From Sporosarcina aquimarina (GTDB lineage: Bacteria; Bacillota; Bacilli; Bacillales_A; Planococcaceae), in contig NZ_JACLBZ010000005.1 in NCBI RefSeq assembly GCF_019748715.1, positions 93,754-157,753 of the forward strand: DNA of 64,000 nucleotides. Reading direction: 5' to 3'. A model generated the notes under the pieces. It did no database searches, had not been told where the DNA came from, and saw only the letters and a list, made by a program, of their open reading frames with translations. Shown here piece by piece: positions 16,315-24,215 of the stretch (position 1 is the first letter of the stretch; each line of letters begins with the position of its first letter). Both the position numbers and the translations under genes were made by a program.

Positions 16315-17409
16315 TTAATTCCCATCCATCGCTTTAATCAGCGCATAAAGACTTTTTAATTTCCCCTCAAACTCTTCAATGTTTAACGTACGGTCCATCT
16401 GTACTCTGGCGCTGTTCTGTGCTTTCATGGCTGTTTGCATATAGCCTCCAGCATCTGCGATCTTCTCTTGATAACGATAGCGGATATCTTCAATTTCTTT
16501 CTCAATCTTCTCATCCTCCGCGCATAACGAAACGATATCCACTAATTCGTCGCGAGGACTTTCAGCATCATAGGCATGCGGTTTTGTTGCATCGAAAAGA
16601 CAAATGGACAGCTCAGGGAATAGGACCAGATCGATACTCGCCGGATCAAGACCACACCAGCCGTAGAGCACATCTATTCCCCTTTTTTCTGCCTCTTCGC
16701 CAAGCGCGCGCATCATCGTCGACTTCCCTGTACCTGGTAAACCTTTGATCAGCAATCGACGCCGCATTCGCTTCGTAATCGACGGTATGAAATCGTGCGC
16801 CTTGCCAGCGGATAATGAGCCCACGATACGATGGGATATATGCGCTTCTTTTGCCAGTTCAATCGTTCCGAAAATTTCATCCTTCAATTCTTCCGTTATT
16901 TCTGTGAGGCGTTCCCAATCCATTCGTTGAATATTGGCCACTTCCCACTCATCATGGATCGCTTTTGCTTCTCTCAGTGCAACCAAAGACTTTTCAAAGC
17001 TGCTTTTTCCCTCTTTCAGCAAATTGCCCACTTCACCGTGCTGTTGGAAAAGGTGTTCTTGATGGTAGACATCATAAAAGCAGAATACTTTATGACGCCC
17101 GCCTAAATCCACCGGTTCAAATGAAATTGGATGAGATGCTTGCAAGATTAATAAACTTAATTCTTTTACAAAGATCGCATCCGTTTTATCCACATGTCCC
17201 GGATTCATGAAACGATCTACGGCATGGCCTCTTTTAACAAAATAGATAGCTAAATCATTCAATGCTTGGGATAAGGAGTGGGTAGGCAGACATTTCAGGA
17301 AAATGGTCTTCCTGGATTCCTCCATAAGCTCCCCGTACTTATGCACGATGCCTTCTCCTGTATACGCCGTTCCCATGTATTCTGTAATATGCCCGTATAT
17401 GCTAACCAT
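16315..17409 (-). CDS. P-loop NTPase of tandem-domain type with degenerate first P-loop
   Basis: A 364-residue cytoplasmic protein resembling the PRK06851-type ATPases of Bacillota, built from two similar halves. The second half has a normal Walker A (LLIKGLPGTGKSTMMRALGE, about residues 220-240) followed by KRGIDVLYGWCGLDPASID and a LFPELSICLFDATKPH strand. The first half has the matching layout (TIFLKCLPTHSLSQAL, then KRGHAVDRFMNP and FVKELSLLILQASHP) but its P-loop lacks the GxGK[S/T] residues. So probably only one site binds nucleotide. Specific function unknown. Start ATG 17409 has GAAAGG just upstream; MGTAYTGEG is an alternative. Confidence 0.75.
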   Translation of the reverse strand: MVSIYGHITEYMGTAYTGEGIVHKYGELMEESRKTIFLKCLPTHSLSQALNDLAIYFVKRGHAVDRFMNPGHVDKTDAIFVKELSLLILQASHPISFEPVDLGGRHKVFCFYDVYHQEHLFQQHGEVGNLLKEGKSSFEKSLVALREAKAIHDEWEVANIQRMDWERLTEITEELKDEIFGTIELAKEAHISHRIVGSLSAGKAHDFIPSITKRMRRRLLIKGLPGTGKSTMMRALGEEAEKRGIDVLYGWCGLDPASIDLVLFPELSICLFDATKPHAYDAESPRDELVDIVSLCAEDEKIEKEIEDIRYRYQEKIADAGGYMQTAMKAQNSARVQMDRTLNIEEFEGKLKSLYALIKAMDGN

Positions 17410-17468
17410 CCTTTCTTTCGTCCTTTCATTCTATGTTTAAGCATAAAAAAAAAGCACAGCGTCTCCGC

Positions 17469-18122
17469 TTATGCTCCTTTGTAATGCCATAATACTTTTT
17501 CGTCCTCTTGATCTGTTATCTTCAATAATATCTCACGGCACTGTGGCAGGGCGATTTGTATGAGCTGTCCGCAAAACAGCACGACCAGCAGCGTACCGAC
17601 CCCAACCGGACCACCAAGTAAAAAGCCAACCAATGTCACTGTCGCTTCGATTCCTGAACGCACCAATCGAAGACTCCAGCCAAATTTCTCGACGAATAAT
17701 AACATTAAACTGTCCCGCGGTCCCGCTCCAAGATTTGGAGAGACATAGATCCCTACGCCATATGACAGAACCAATACACCTAGCACAAAACTAATGATTT
17801 GCGCAGTCAGTGACGTCAGATCGGGCAATAGCCAATTGAAAAAGTCGATAAATAACCCAATCATCATCATATTTAACCAAGTTCCCCATCTAGGCCACTG
17901 TCTAAGAACCAATGAGGTAACCGTAACAATTATAAATCCTGTGATGATACTCCAAGAACCGATCGTCAAACCAATATTTTGGAACAGCCCAACATGCAAA
18001 ACATCCCAAGGACCGATTCCGAGACGCTGTCCTTTTATTGTAAGTGATATACCAAGAGACATGATCATCATTCCACCGATGAAGAAAATCCATCTCCAAG
18101 CTAATAAATTGCGCATATACAT
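17469..18122 (-). CDS. YczE/YyaS/YitT family membrane protein
   Basis: A 217-residue integral membrane protein with five or six hydrophobic helices. The family marks are GISLTIKGQRLGIGPWDVLHVG after the first helix and the internal echo GVGIYVSPNLGAGPRDSLMLL, reflecting the two-fold repeat of the YczE family. Function unknown; transport or signalling has been suggested for relatives. Stands alone, next to the ybaK-type gene in the same direction. Confidence 0.83.
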   Translation of the reverse strand: MYMRNLLAWRWIFFIGGMMIMSLGISLTIKGQRLGIGPWDVLHVGLFQNIGLTIGSWSIITGFIIVTVTSLVLRQWPRWGTWLNMMMIGLFIDFFNWLLPDLTSLTAQIISFVLGVLVLSYGVGIYVSPNLGAGPRDSLMLLFVEKFGWSLRLVRSGIEATVTLVGFLLGGPVGVGTLLVVLFCGQLIQIALPQCREILLKITDQEDEKVLWHYKGA

Positions 18123-18188
18123 TCTTCTTTCCTTAGTTGTTACACTCTCTCTCTATCTATTGTAACAGAAAAGCCCCGAAATGTTACT

Positions 18189-18680
18189 TCAATCTTTGAC
18201 CACATTCACAAACTGGGCCCTTGTCACTTGCGCTAAGTCACTCGGAGTAAGTTTCATCTGCAAGCCGACTTTACCGGCGCTGACATACAGGTAGTCAAGG
18301 ATTTGTGCCTGCTGGTCAATAAATGTCGGGAATTCCTTTTTCATGCCGACTGGTGAGCAGCCCCCTTTTACGTAGCCTGTTTCTTTCGTTAGCTCTTTCA
18401 TCGGCAGCATGTCTATTTTTTTGAAGCCGGCTGCTTTTGCGGCTTTTTTCAAGTCAAGTTCGTCGGATACTGGAATGATGAATACGAGCAAGTCTGTTTT
18501 GCTAGCCATGGCGACAAGTGTTTTGTAGACGTGTTCCGCAGGTTCGTTGGTTTTACTCGCTACGGAAAGTCCGTCGTTGTGACCGTCTGCTATTTCATAG
18601 CTGCGAGTTTCATATTGAATCTGTTCACTTTCAATAATGCGGATTGCATTGGTTTTGATAGATTTGTTTTTCTTTGCCAA
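18189..18680 (-). CDS. ybaK: Cys-tRNA(Pro) deacylase, YbaK/EbsC family
   Basis: Trans-editing enzyme that hydrolyses mischarged Cys-tRNA-Pro. Features: the N-terminal KTNAIRIIESEQIQYETRSYE, then VYKTLVAMASKTDLLVFIIPV with the conserved lysine, KKAAKAAGFKKIDMLP and the GYVKGGCSPVGMKKEFPTFID signature. The TTG at 18680 is the likely start since AAAGGAGA lies upstream; codons before it run into a decayed family C repeat. 163 residues, normal length. Confidence 0.9.
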   Translation of the reverse strand: MAKKNKSIKTNAIRIIESEQIQYETRSYEIADGHNDGLSVASKTNEPAEHVYKTLVAMASKTDLLVFIIPVSDELDLKKAAKAAGFKKIDMLPMKELTKETGYVKGGCSPVGMKKEFPTFIDQQAQILDYLYVSAGKVGLQMKLTPSDLAQVTRAQFVNVVKD

Positions 18681-18718
18681 GTTCTCGTCTCCTTTTTCGC
18701 ATAAATCAGCTTTAACAC

Positions 18719-18802
18719 CGTTGATTTCTGTTCCAGATGGGCGCTTTCTGTGAGGCTTGGGATGAGCCCACTGGATTCGCCCACCTTCGACCCCAATCAA
18801 CT
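18719..18802 (-). repeat. Decayed and shortened repeat C
   Basis: Bounded by GTTGAT and ATCAAC like canonical copies. It keeps the CGCTTTC-TGTGAGGCT and CCACCTTCGACC blocks but has lost most of the centre. It lies just upstream of the ybaK-type start and would be part of its leader. Confidence 0.6.
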
Positions 18803-18906
18803 AGAGACGCTGTAAATCCAAAAAGCCCATTTCACTAAGTTTTAGCAAAATAGGCTCCAGTTTAGACATAGCTTTTCAATAACAATGACACAACCGGTTT
18901 TTCCAA

Positions 18907-19494
18907 TCAAACACTGATATTCATGGCTGGCGATTCAATTTGGTAGTGGTTGATTTTCGCCTGGTTTTGGAGACTGTAGGCGGAGAATGCGTTGTCGTAA
19001 CGTTTTTGGATGTGATCCGCTCCTGTGTCGGTCATGACTTCTAAAGGCGTAAACACAGCATTCGAGGCTGACATTTGGTCGCGAATAGTTTTAGCACGGT
19101 TGTGCAAGGCCAGTTGCAGTTCTGCCTGGGCAATTTTTGCTGAAGCCTTACTGCCGAGTTGGTAATCTGCTGTCGTAGGTTCTGGCACAGAATATGCTTC
19201 TCTTCGAACATCACGCCATAGGTCAATTGTTTCTTCTAAATTGTTTCCAAGCGGGATGGCAATATTCTTTACTTGGCCGGCATCAAGTTTTTGGAATCTC
19301 GATTTTTCTTCCGACGCTTGTTCTACAGGTTCTTGTACTCCGCGTAACAGCGCTTCTAGATCTTCTTTTGTTTTATTTGTGTGTTCGCGAAACTCGGATT
19401 GCCGTTCATAGGCATTTTCAGCATTCCTTCTGCGGACTGCATCGTATCGTTGCAGTTGTTCGGCAGCGCTTGCAAATCCCATTACAGCATTCAT
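18907..19494 (-). CDS. Hypothetical protein, helical
   Basis: I do not recognise a family. About 195 residues, hydrophilic and rich in Ala, Glu, Gln and Asn, with long predicted helices (AAEQLQRYDAVRRRNAENAYERQ, split by short breaks; KASAKIAQAELQLALHNRAKTIRDQM). No signal peptide, no membrane helix, no cysteine. The start at 19494 (MNAVMGFASAAEQL) has GGAGG at the right distance; a GTG at 19503 is less well placed. It is a real gene by RBS and codon pattern. Confidence 0.6.
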   Translation of the reverse strand: MNAVMGFASAAEQLQRYDAVRRRNAENAYERQSEFREHTNKTKEDLEALLRGVQEPVEQASEEKSRFQKLDAGQVKNIAIPLGNNLEETIDLWRDVRREAYSVPEPTTADYQLGSKASAKIAQAELQLALHNRAKTIRDQMSASNAVFTPLEVMTDTGADHIQKRYDNAFSAYSLQNQAKINHYQIESPAMNISV

Positions 19495-19779
19495 AGCATT
19501 CACCTCCGTTTTAAAATTTTCGTTCAGGATTTTTACTTACTATTTTACGCAAAGTCATTTAATTAACCAATCCACCTAAAGAACGCATTCTTAATTATCA
19601 ATTATTTCATACTGACTTGACATAGTCTTTTTTATTCTGAATCATTCTCATCGAACAGGTTAAAATTACTAGTCTTTGCAGTTTTCATTTCGGGTAGATA
19701 CCCTTATAAATGGAAAGACAAACCTGCTATATATATCGAAATAAATAACTTACGATCAAAGTAAAACGTTAAATCCGTT

Positions 19780-19892
19780 GATTTCCGTTGCAGGTGAACG
19801 CTTTCCACGGAGCTCGCGGTGAGCTAATCCCGCAGGAAAAGCCGTAACGTAAAACGGCTTTTACGATCAAAAGCATAGTGTTGAAAGCATAT
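19780..19892 (-). repeat. Truncated repeat C with AAAAGCCGT hairpin tail
   Basis: Starts GTTGATTTCCGTTGCAGGTG, runs CGCTTTCCACGGAGCTCGCGG, then jumps to CTAATCCCGCAGG. It continues into a hairpin tail AAAAGCCGT-N-AACGGCTTTT that is shared only with the copy at 32955-33105. Confidence 0.7.
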
Positions 19893-19939
19893 CTTTGAAT
19901 GATCATTAATTTGATATCGGCTGTAAATTTAGTCATTAA

Positions 19940-19992
19940 AAAACTGCACCTCCAATTGTTAGATTGTGTCTAACAATTGGGGTGCAGTTCAG
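19940..19992 (-). terminator. Terminator of the antiporter gene
   Basis: Nearly perfect 20-pair stem (CTGCACC-TCCAATTGTTAGA and its complement) with a five-base loop; on the minus strand it is followed by TTTTTT. Confidence 0.85.
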
Positions 19993-20027
19993 TTAGGCGT
20001 ACTTTTTAACATTCTACCAAGGAAGCA

Positions 20028-21965
20028 TCACTCAGCAGTCTTACTGATTTTTGGCGGAGCTTCTCCTGGGATAGCAGGTTTTTCATTCGTCGGTTCTTCT
20101 GAAAACTTAGTTTCAACCATCTCTTTTTTGACGTTGGATTTGCCGTCTTTTCCTTCAAGACGATCAATCGTCCGTTCGATCGTTTTATTCGGTGTGGATA
20201 ACGTGACGATGGTATCTCCAGTTTGTGCTTGCAACTCTTTCTCTGCAGTGTAAAACTCTAGCTCACCATCAGCCCGCATGATATACAGTAAAATGGATTG
20301 GTCATCCCTCTCCCGCAAGTACTGCGTGTAACTGTATTGATTCGTTAATAACGTTTTACGGAAAACAAAGCCTGAGGTCATGCGTTCTTCTAATTCGTTG
20401 ATCGATAAATTGGGTGTGAACAGAAACTGGCCGGTCGTTAAATTGAACTGCTGTCCTGCACTGCGTTTATGCGTGGACGTTTGGAACAGTAAGTCACGCC
20501 CGAGATCTGGAGTGAAGTCTGCGCATACATGAGAATTGTAGACGTCCACTTTAGTCATTGCCAATATATACCGATACGGCGTCAAGTCCAAATGGTAGCC
20601 GGTATGCTCCGATAAAATATCTCCCATATAGGTCGGGAGACCGATTTTTCGGGCATTGGACAAGCCGCCCCAAGAATCTTCGACAACCAGCACTTGGTGT
20701 TCCGCCTCCTGAATGTTCTTGGCAAGTTCCGCTACGAAACGAGAACTTCCGATGAGCACAACGCCAGATTCTTCCGGTGTCGTCAAGTTCAACTTCTTGG
20801 CTAACCAGCCAATTGAAAAACCGTGCACGACAACAGTAGAAAATACGAGCGCAAATGTCAACGCCGTCAGTAGTTCGGCATCCTCGTAGCCGTTATCCAG
20901 CAAAATGGTCGCAAAATAACCGGACACCGTTAAGGCGACAATTCCTCTAGGAGCAATCCAACCGATCAGTGTCCGCTCCCGATTCGTTAGATCCGTACCG
21001 ATCGTTGACAACCAAATCGATAGTGGTCGGACAATAAATAACATTGCCAGTACATAAAGCACGATCTTCGGATTCAAAATTTCAATTAAAATATGCGGAT
21101 CAAGGGAGGCGGTCAACATGACGAAAATTCCGGAGATGAGCAATACGGAGATATTCTCTTTGAAATGCCGGATATCCTGCAAGGTCGTCAGTCGCATATT
21201 CGCCATCGTCATCCCCATTGCTGTTACAGCCAGCAAGCCCGTCTCGTGCATAATTTCATCAGAAAGCACAAAGACAAACAGCACGAGGCCGAATAAAATC
21301 GGTGCTTTTAAATATTCTGGAATCCTGCCTTTTTCAAACGCTGATCCTAACAAGCGGCTCGTTCCCCATCCAAGGAAGACCGAAAATAGTGAAGCTCCGA
21401 CGAAGAGCATCATCGCTTTTGCTGTCACTTCATCATTGATAAATTTTATAGTTTCAAATGCGAAAACAGCAAGTAACGCACCAAATGGATCTACTACAAT
21501 ACCTTCCCATTTCAAAATCGCTGCAGGACGCGGTTTCAACCGGGCCTGCCTGAGTAAAGGCAAAATGACAGTAGGACCCGTGACGATGAACAAACCACCG
21601 ATAATGAAGGCCACTTCCCACGAAAGTCCCGCGATATAATGCGCTGCCAATGAGCCTGCAATCCAGGCAATGAATGCGCCAATCGTTACGATTCGCGCAA
21701 CCGGCCGCCCAAACCCTTTAATTTCCTTAAAGTCCAGATTCAAACTGCCTTCAAATAAAATAATAGCAACTGCAAATGTAATGATCGGTCCGTACAAGTC
21801 ACCCATCGATTGCTGGGGATTGATCCATCCGAAAATCGGTCCGACCAGCAAACCGGCAATCGCCATAACTACAATTGCAGGCATCCTTGTACGCCATGCC
21901 ACCCACTGGGACCCTACACCAATCAATACGACAAACATTAAATCCATCAACAATGAATTAAACAT
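20028..21965 (-). CDS. Cation:proton antiporter (CPA family) with cytosolic regulatory domain
   Basis: Integral membrane exchanger of 645 residues. The first about 400 residues form a twelve-to-thirteen-helix Na+/H+ exchanger domain, including GPIITFAVAIILFEGSLNL, GLFIVTGPTVILPLL and the ion-site EGIVVDPFGALLAVF. A Rossmann-like TrkA-N-type segment follows (GVVLIGSSRFVAELAKNIQ ... VLVVEDS), then a C-terminal RCK-like part and a disordered tail. The start at 21965 follows GGAGGAGA. Na+ or K+ export is inferred; the ion cannot be read from the sequence. Confidence 0.88.
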   Translation of the reverse strand: MFNSLLMDLMFVVLIGVGSQWVAWRTRMPAIVVMAIAGLLVGPIFGWINPQQSMGDLYGPIITFAVAIILFEGSLNLDFKEIKGFGRPVARIVTIGAFIAWIAGSLAAHYIAGLSWEVAFIIGGLFIVTGPTVILPLLRQARLKPRPAAILKWEGIVVDPFGALLAVFAFETIKFINDEVTAKAMMLFVGASLFSVFLGWGTSRLLGSAFEKGRIPEYLKAPILFGLVLFVFVLSDEIMHETGLLAVTAMGMTMANMRLTTLQDIRHFKENISVLLISGIFVMLTASLDPHILIEILNPKIVLYVLAMLFIVRPLSIWLSTIGTDLTNRERTLIGWIAPRGIVALTVSGYFATILLDNGYEDAELLTALTFALVFSTVVVHGFSIGWLAKKLNLTTPEESGVVLIGSSRFVAELAKNIQEAEHQVLVVEDSWGGLSNARKIGLPTYMGDILSEHTGYHLDLTPYRYILAMTKVDVYNSHVCADFTPDLGRDLLFQTSTHKRSAGQQFNLTTGQFLFTPNLSINELEERMTSGFVFRKTLLTNQYSYTQYLRERDDQSILLYIMRADGELEFYTAEKELQAQTGDTIVTLSTPNKTIERTIDRLEGKDGKSNVKKEMVETKFSEEPTNEKPAIPGEAPPKISKTAE

Positions 21966-22074
21966 GCAAGGGTCTCCTCCTTCCTTATCTAGCAAGTAAA
22001 TTCCACCGTTCCCCATTGTAATAAACTCTTTTCCATTTTCATAGGCTAAGAGGAACGTAGCAGGTTCAGAAAGG

Positions 22075-23133
22075 GTGGTTCCAATCGAACAACAAGTCAA
22101 AAAAAAAATTGCGATGTATCTCTCTATAACAGACGGAAAAGGAAGTTATCCTCTCCGACGTGCAGCCTCGTTGGCAAGCATCTTGAAAACTGAAGCAGAA
22201 GTCTTCTTTCTGCATGATCGAGAAACAGCAGTTCCTGAAGGTGATTTTGCTTGTTATCCAGTGGAAGGGCCTTCTTCCCTCATTCAGCTTATAACCCATC
22301 TGCAACCCGACCTTTTAATTCGAGACAGCGGTGTTAGCCATAAAGAAGAAGTGTCCAAGCTTCAAGATTTAGTCCCTAGTCTGCTGCACTTCGACGATTT
22401 TGGCGAAGGAGGACATCTTGCGGATTTAGTCATCCAAACATTATATGCAGAAACACATGAGCCGCTCCCAGACCATTACATCGTCGGCCATGAAATGTTT
22501 GCAGCAGACGCTTCACTCAAGCCGCACCACCAGGCGGGATTGAAGGAAAAGCCTTTCGCCTCTTCACCGCATCTCGTCATTTCATTTGGAGACGAGGATC
22601 CTGGTAACCTGACCTATCGCGCGTTGAGACATATTAAGCAATTACAAATCCCTCTGCACGTCTCTGTTTTAATTGGCTCAAATTATACTCATGACGTCAG
22701 TGAAATTCAAATGATGGCTCTCAGCCGCAGAAATACGAAAGTTCTTCGGTCACCTGACAATCGGGCAGAAATTTATTCGCAGGCAGATATGATTTTATGC
22801 GATGCCTGCTATACCCCTTATGAAGTCGCAACAATCGGTGTACCTTGTATTGTCCTTGCCCAAAACGAGTTCGAATCAAACCTGGGCTTCCCTACAGAGA
22901 GCCACGGCTTCATCCATCTCGGGCTCGGTCGTAAGGTGACACAGTCAAATTTGCTGAATGCCATCATGGAGCCGTTATTGCATGAGGCACGGAGAGAACG
23001 AGCTGTGAAGCGGCAACTTCAGTTGAATGTAGGCAATGGCGAGGAGAAAATCGTGGAGGCGATCCGCTATTTATTGGAGTTTCCAAAACGGACAAGATCA
23101 GGATATGTTACACTAAGGGAAAATGGCAGATAG
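22075..23133 (+). CDS. PseG-like glycosyltransferase-fold protein
   Basis: A 352-residue cytoplasmic protein with the two-domain GT-B fold of PseG/MurG relatives. The N-terminal half has the SDGKGSYPLRRAASLA-type loop and LLHFDDFGEGGHLADLVIQTLY, matching the DD-G region of PseG. The C-terminal half has LVISFGDEDPGNLTYRAL and ILCDACYTPYEVATIGVPCIVLAQNEFE. PseG hydrolyses UDP from an intermediate of pseudaminic acid synthesis, but no other pse gene is nearby, so the substrate is open. Start GTG 22075 is uncertain; ATG 22114 is an alternative. It is divergent from the antiporter gene. Confidence 0.68.
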   Translation: MVPIEQQVKKKIAMYLSITDGKGSYPLRRAASLASILKTEAEVFFLHDRETAVPEGDFACYPVEGPSSLIQLITHLQPDLLIRDSGVSHKEEVSKLQDLVPSLLHFDDFGEGGHLADLVIQTLYAETHEPLPDHYIVGHEMFAADASLKPHHQAGLKEKPFASSPHLVISFGDEDPGNLTYRALRHIKQLQIPLHVSVLIGSNYTHDVSEIQMMALSRRNTKVLRSPDNRAEIYSQADMILCDACYTPYEVATIGVPCIVLAQNEFESNLGFPTESHGFIHLGLGRKVTQSNLLNAIMEPLLHEARRERAVKRQLQLNVGNGEEKIVEAIRYLLEFPKRTRSGYVTLRENGR

Positions 23134-23144
23134 GAGTTTTCCCA

Positions 23145-23333
23145 ATGACTAAAAACCAAATCGAACAAGAGATTGCACAACTCAAAATGGACTACATCGG
23201 TTTGCAAGGCGATATCGAAAAACTAGAATCCACAGGTCACAGCAAGATGATCGAAAACGCGGAACGCCGACTAGCCGGCATGGAAGACCGCTTAGCTGAG
23301 TTGAACAAGCAGCTGGCTGAAGCAACAGAGTAA
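23145..23333 (+). CDS. Small coiled-coil protein, SE1832 family
   Basis: A 62-residue acidic protein predicted as two helices in a hairpin coiled coil (IEQEIAQLKMDYIGLQGDIEKLE and RRLAGMEDRLAELNKQLAEA). It resembles the SE1832-type small proteins of Bacillota, whose function is unknown. It starts 11 bases after the PseG-like gene and shares its terminator, so the two are co-transcribed. Confidence 0.72.
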   Translation: MTKNQIEQEIAQLKMDYIGLQGDIEKLESTGHSKMIENAERRLAGMEDRLAELNKQLAEATE

Positions 23334-23342
23334 AACACCAAG

Positions 23343-23374
23343 GGGCTGTTCAAACTTTCTGAACAGCCTTTTTC
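23343..23374 (+). terminator. Terminator after the SE1832-like gene
   Basis: Stem GGCTGTTC/GAACAGCC with a ten-base loop, followed by TTTTT. Confidence 0.85.
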
Positions 23375-23386
23375 GTTGCCGACAAT

Positions 23387-23533
23387 CATGAATAACCCAT
23401 TTGCGATCATAAACTCTAGTCAGCCGCTCATAACCAACCTCCTTGCGCTCATACTCCCTCTTCAAGCAATCATAACAGCACGGAACTCGCTCATAAAACC
23501 ACTGCGCGCGCTCATACACGTACTTTTTCAGCT
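23387..23533 (-). repeat. 21-nt periodic array, TATGAGCG type
   Basis: CATA (or CATG in the first unit) cores begin at 23387, 23408, 23429, 23450, 23471, 23492 and 23513, exactly 21 bases apart. Read on the minus strand each unit is TTATGAGCG or a near variant followed by about 12 non-conserved bases. The array lies between the convergent SE1832-like gene and the ECF sigma gene. Confidence 0.88.
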
Positions 23534-23561
23534 AAAAAAAGCCCACAAAAAGTGAGCTTTA
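23533..23561 (-). terminator. Terminator of the ECF sigma gene
   Basis: On the minus strand AAAGCTCAC-TTTTT-GTGGGCTTT followed by TTTT; overlaps the stop codon of the sigma factor. Confidence 0.75.
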
Positions 23562-24104
23562 AGCCATAACATATTCCGTTGCTGCTTGGTCCTGCACTAA
23601 TAGTTCCTTCAAATACTTCTTTGCACGGAACAAACGTGACTTCACCGTGCCGATGGACACTTTCATGATACCGGCAATTTCGACTAATGAATATTGATTG
23701 ACGTAGAAATACTCGATAGTCTTACGGTAGATACCGTCCAGCTGTCCGATCTTCTGCTGAACCAACATTTGAATATCATTTTGTTCAATCAATTCCACAG
23801 GAGTTTTTGCATCACTGGGAACCAAATCTAGAAGCGGAACGTCTAATGTATCAGGCTGGTTCATCACGTACTGGCTGTGTCGTACATTTTTTCGGTAGCG
23901 ATCTCGGAATGTATTCATACAAATCGTTGTCAACCAAGCTTTCATGCGATTGACTTCGTTCATTTCACCACTGTATCGAACCACTTTCACCCAAACATCT
24001 TGCATGAGATCTTCTGCTTCTTCTTTATTTCGAGTCAATTTAAGACATAAATGATATAAGTATCGGCCATATTCTTCATATAATGCGTTTAAGTCAGTAT
24101 TCAT
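23559..24104 (-). CDS. ECF-type RNA polymerase sigma factor
   Basis: A 181-residue group 4 sigma factor. Region 2 is seen in LYEEYGRYLYHLCLKLTRNKEEAEDLMQDVWVKV with the DLMQDVW -10 binding helix. Region 4 is seen in DGIYRKTIEYFYVNQYSLVEIAGIMKVSIGTVKSRLFRAKKYL. The ATG at 24104 follows GGAGG. No anti-sigma gene is adjacent, so control is unclear. Confidence 0.88.
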   Translation of the reverse strand: MNTDLNALYEEYGRYLYHLCLKLTRNKEEAEDLMQDVWVKVVRYSGEMNEVNRMKAWLTTICMNTFRDRYRKNVRHSQYVMNQPDTLDVPLLDLVPSDAKTPVELIEQNDIQMLVQQKIGQLDGIYRKTIEYFYVNQYSLVEIAGIMKVSIGTVKSRLFRAKKYLKELLVQDQAATEYVMA

Positions 24105-24178
24105 AATAAGTACCTCCGTTTGAACTGGTACCTTTATTATGTCAGACATCTACATTACTAACTATTGCTTTCTCTTTC

Positions 24179-24207
24179 AGCAACCTTACATTTCTGTAAG
24201 GTTGCTT
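24179..24207. terminator. Hairpin between CNNM gene and sigma gene
   Basis: Perfect 12-pair stem AGCAACCTTACA/TGTAAGGTTGCT with a four-base loop. T-run is weak on both strands, so it may be a processing or partial termination site between the two minus-strand genes. Confidence 0.5.
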
Positions 24208-24215
24208 TATAACGT

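Larger units (their letters stand above)
19495..20027. other. Intergenic region with truncated repeat C and terminator
   Basis: Holds the promoter side of the preceding hypothetical gene, a 3'-truncated family C copy (about 19780-19890) and the terminator of the antiporter gene. No coding sequence is supported. Confidence 0.6.

Noticed and set aside
23387..23533. Possible CRISPR array
   Set aside because: Repeat core is only 8-9 bases with 12-13 base spacers, no 23-47 base repeats and no cas genes.
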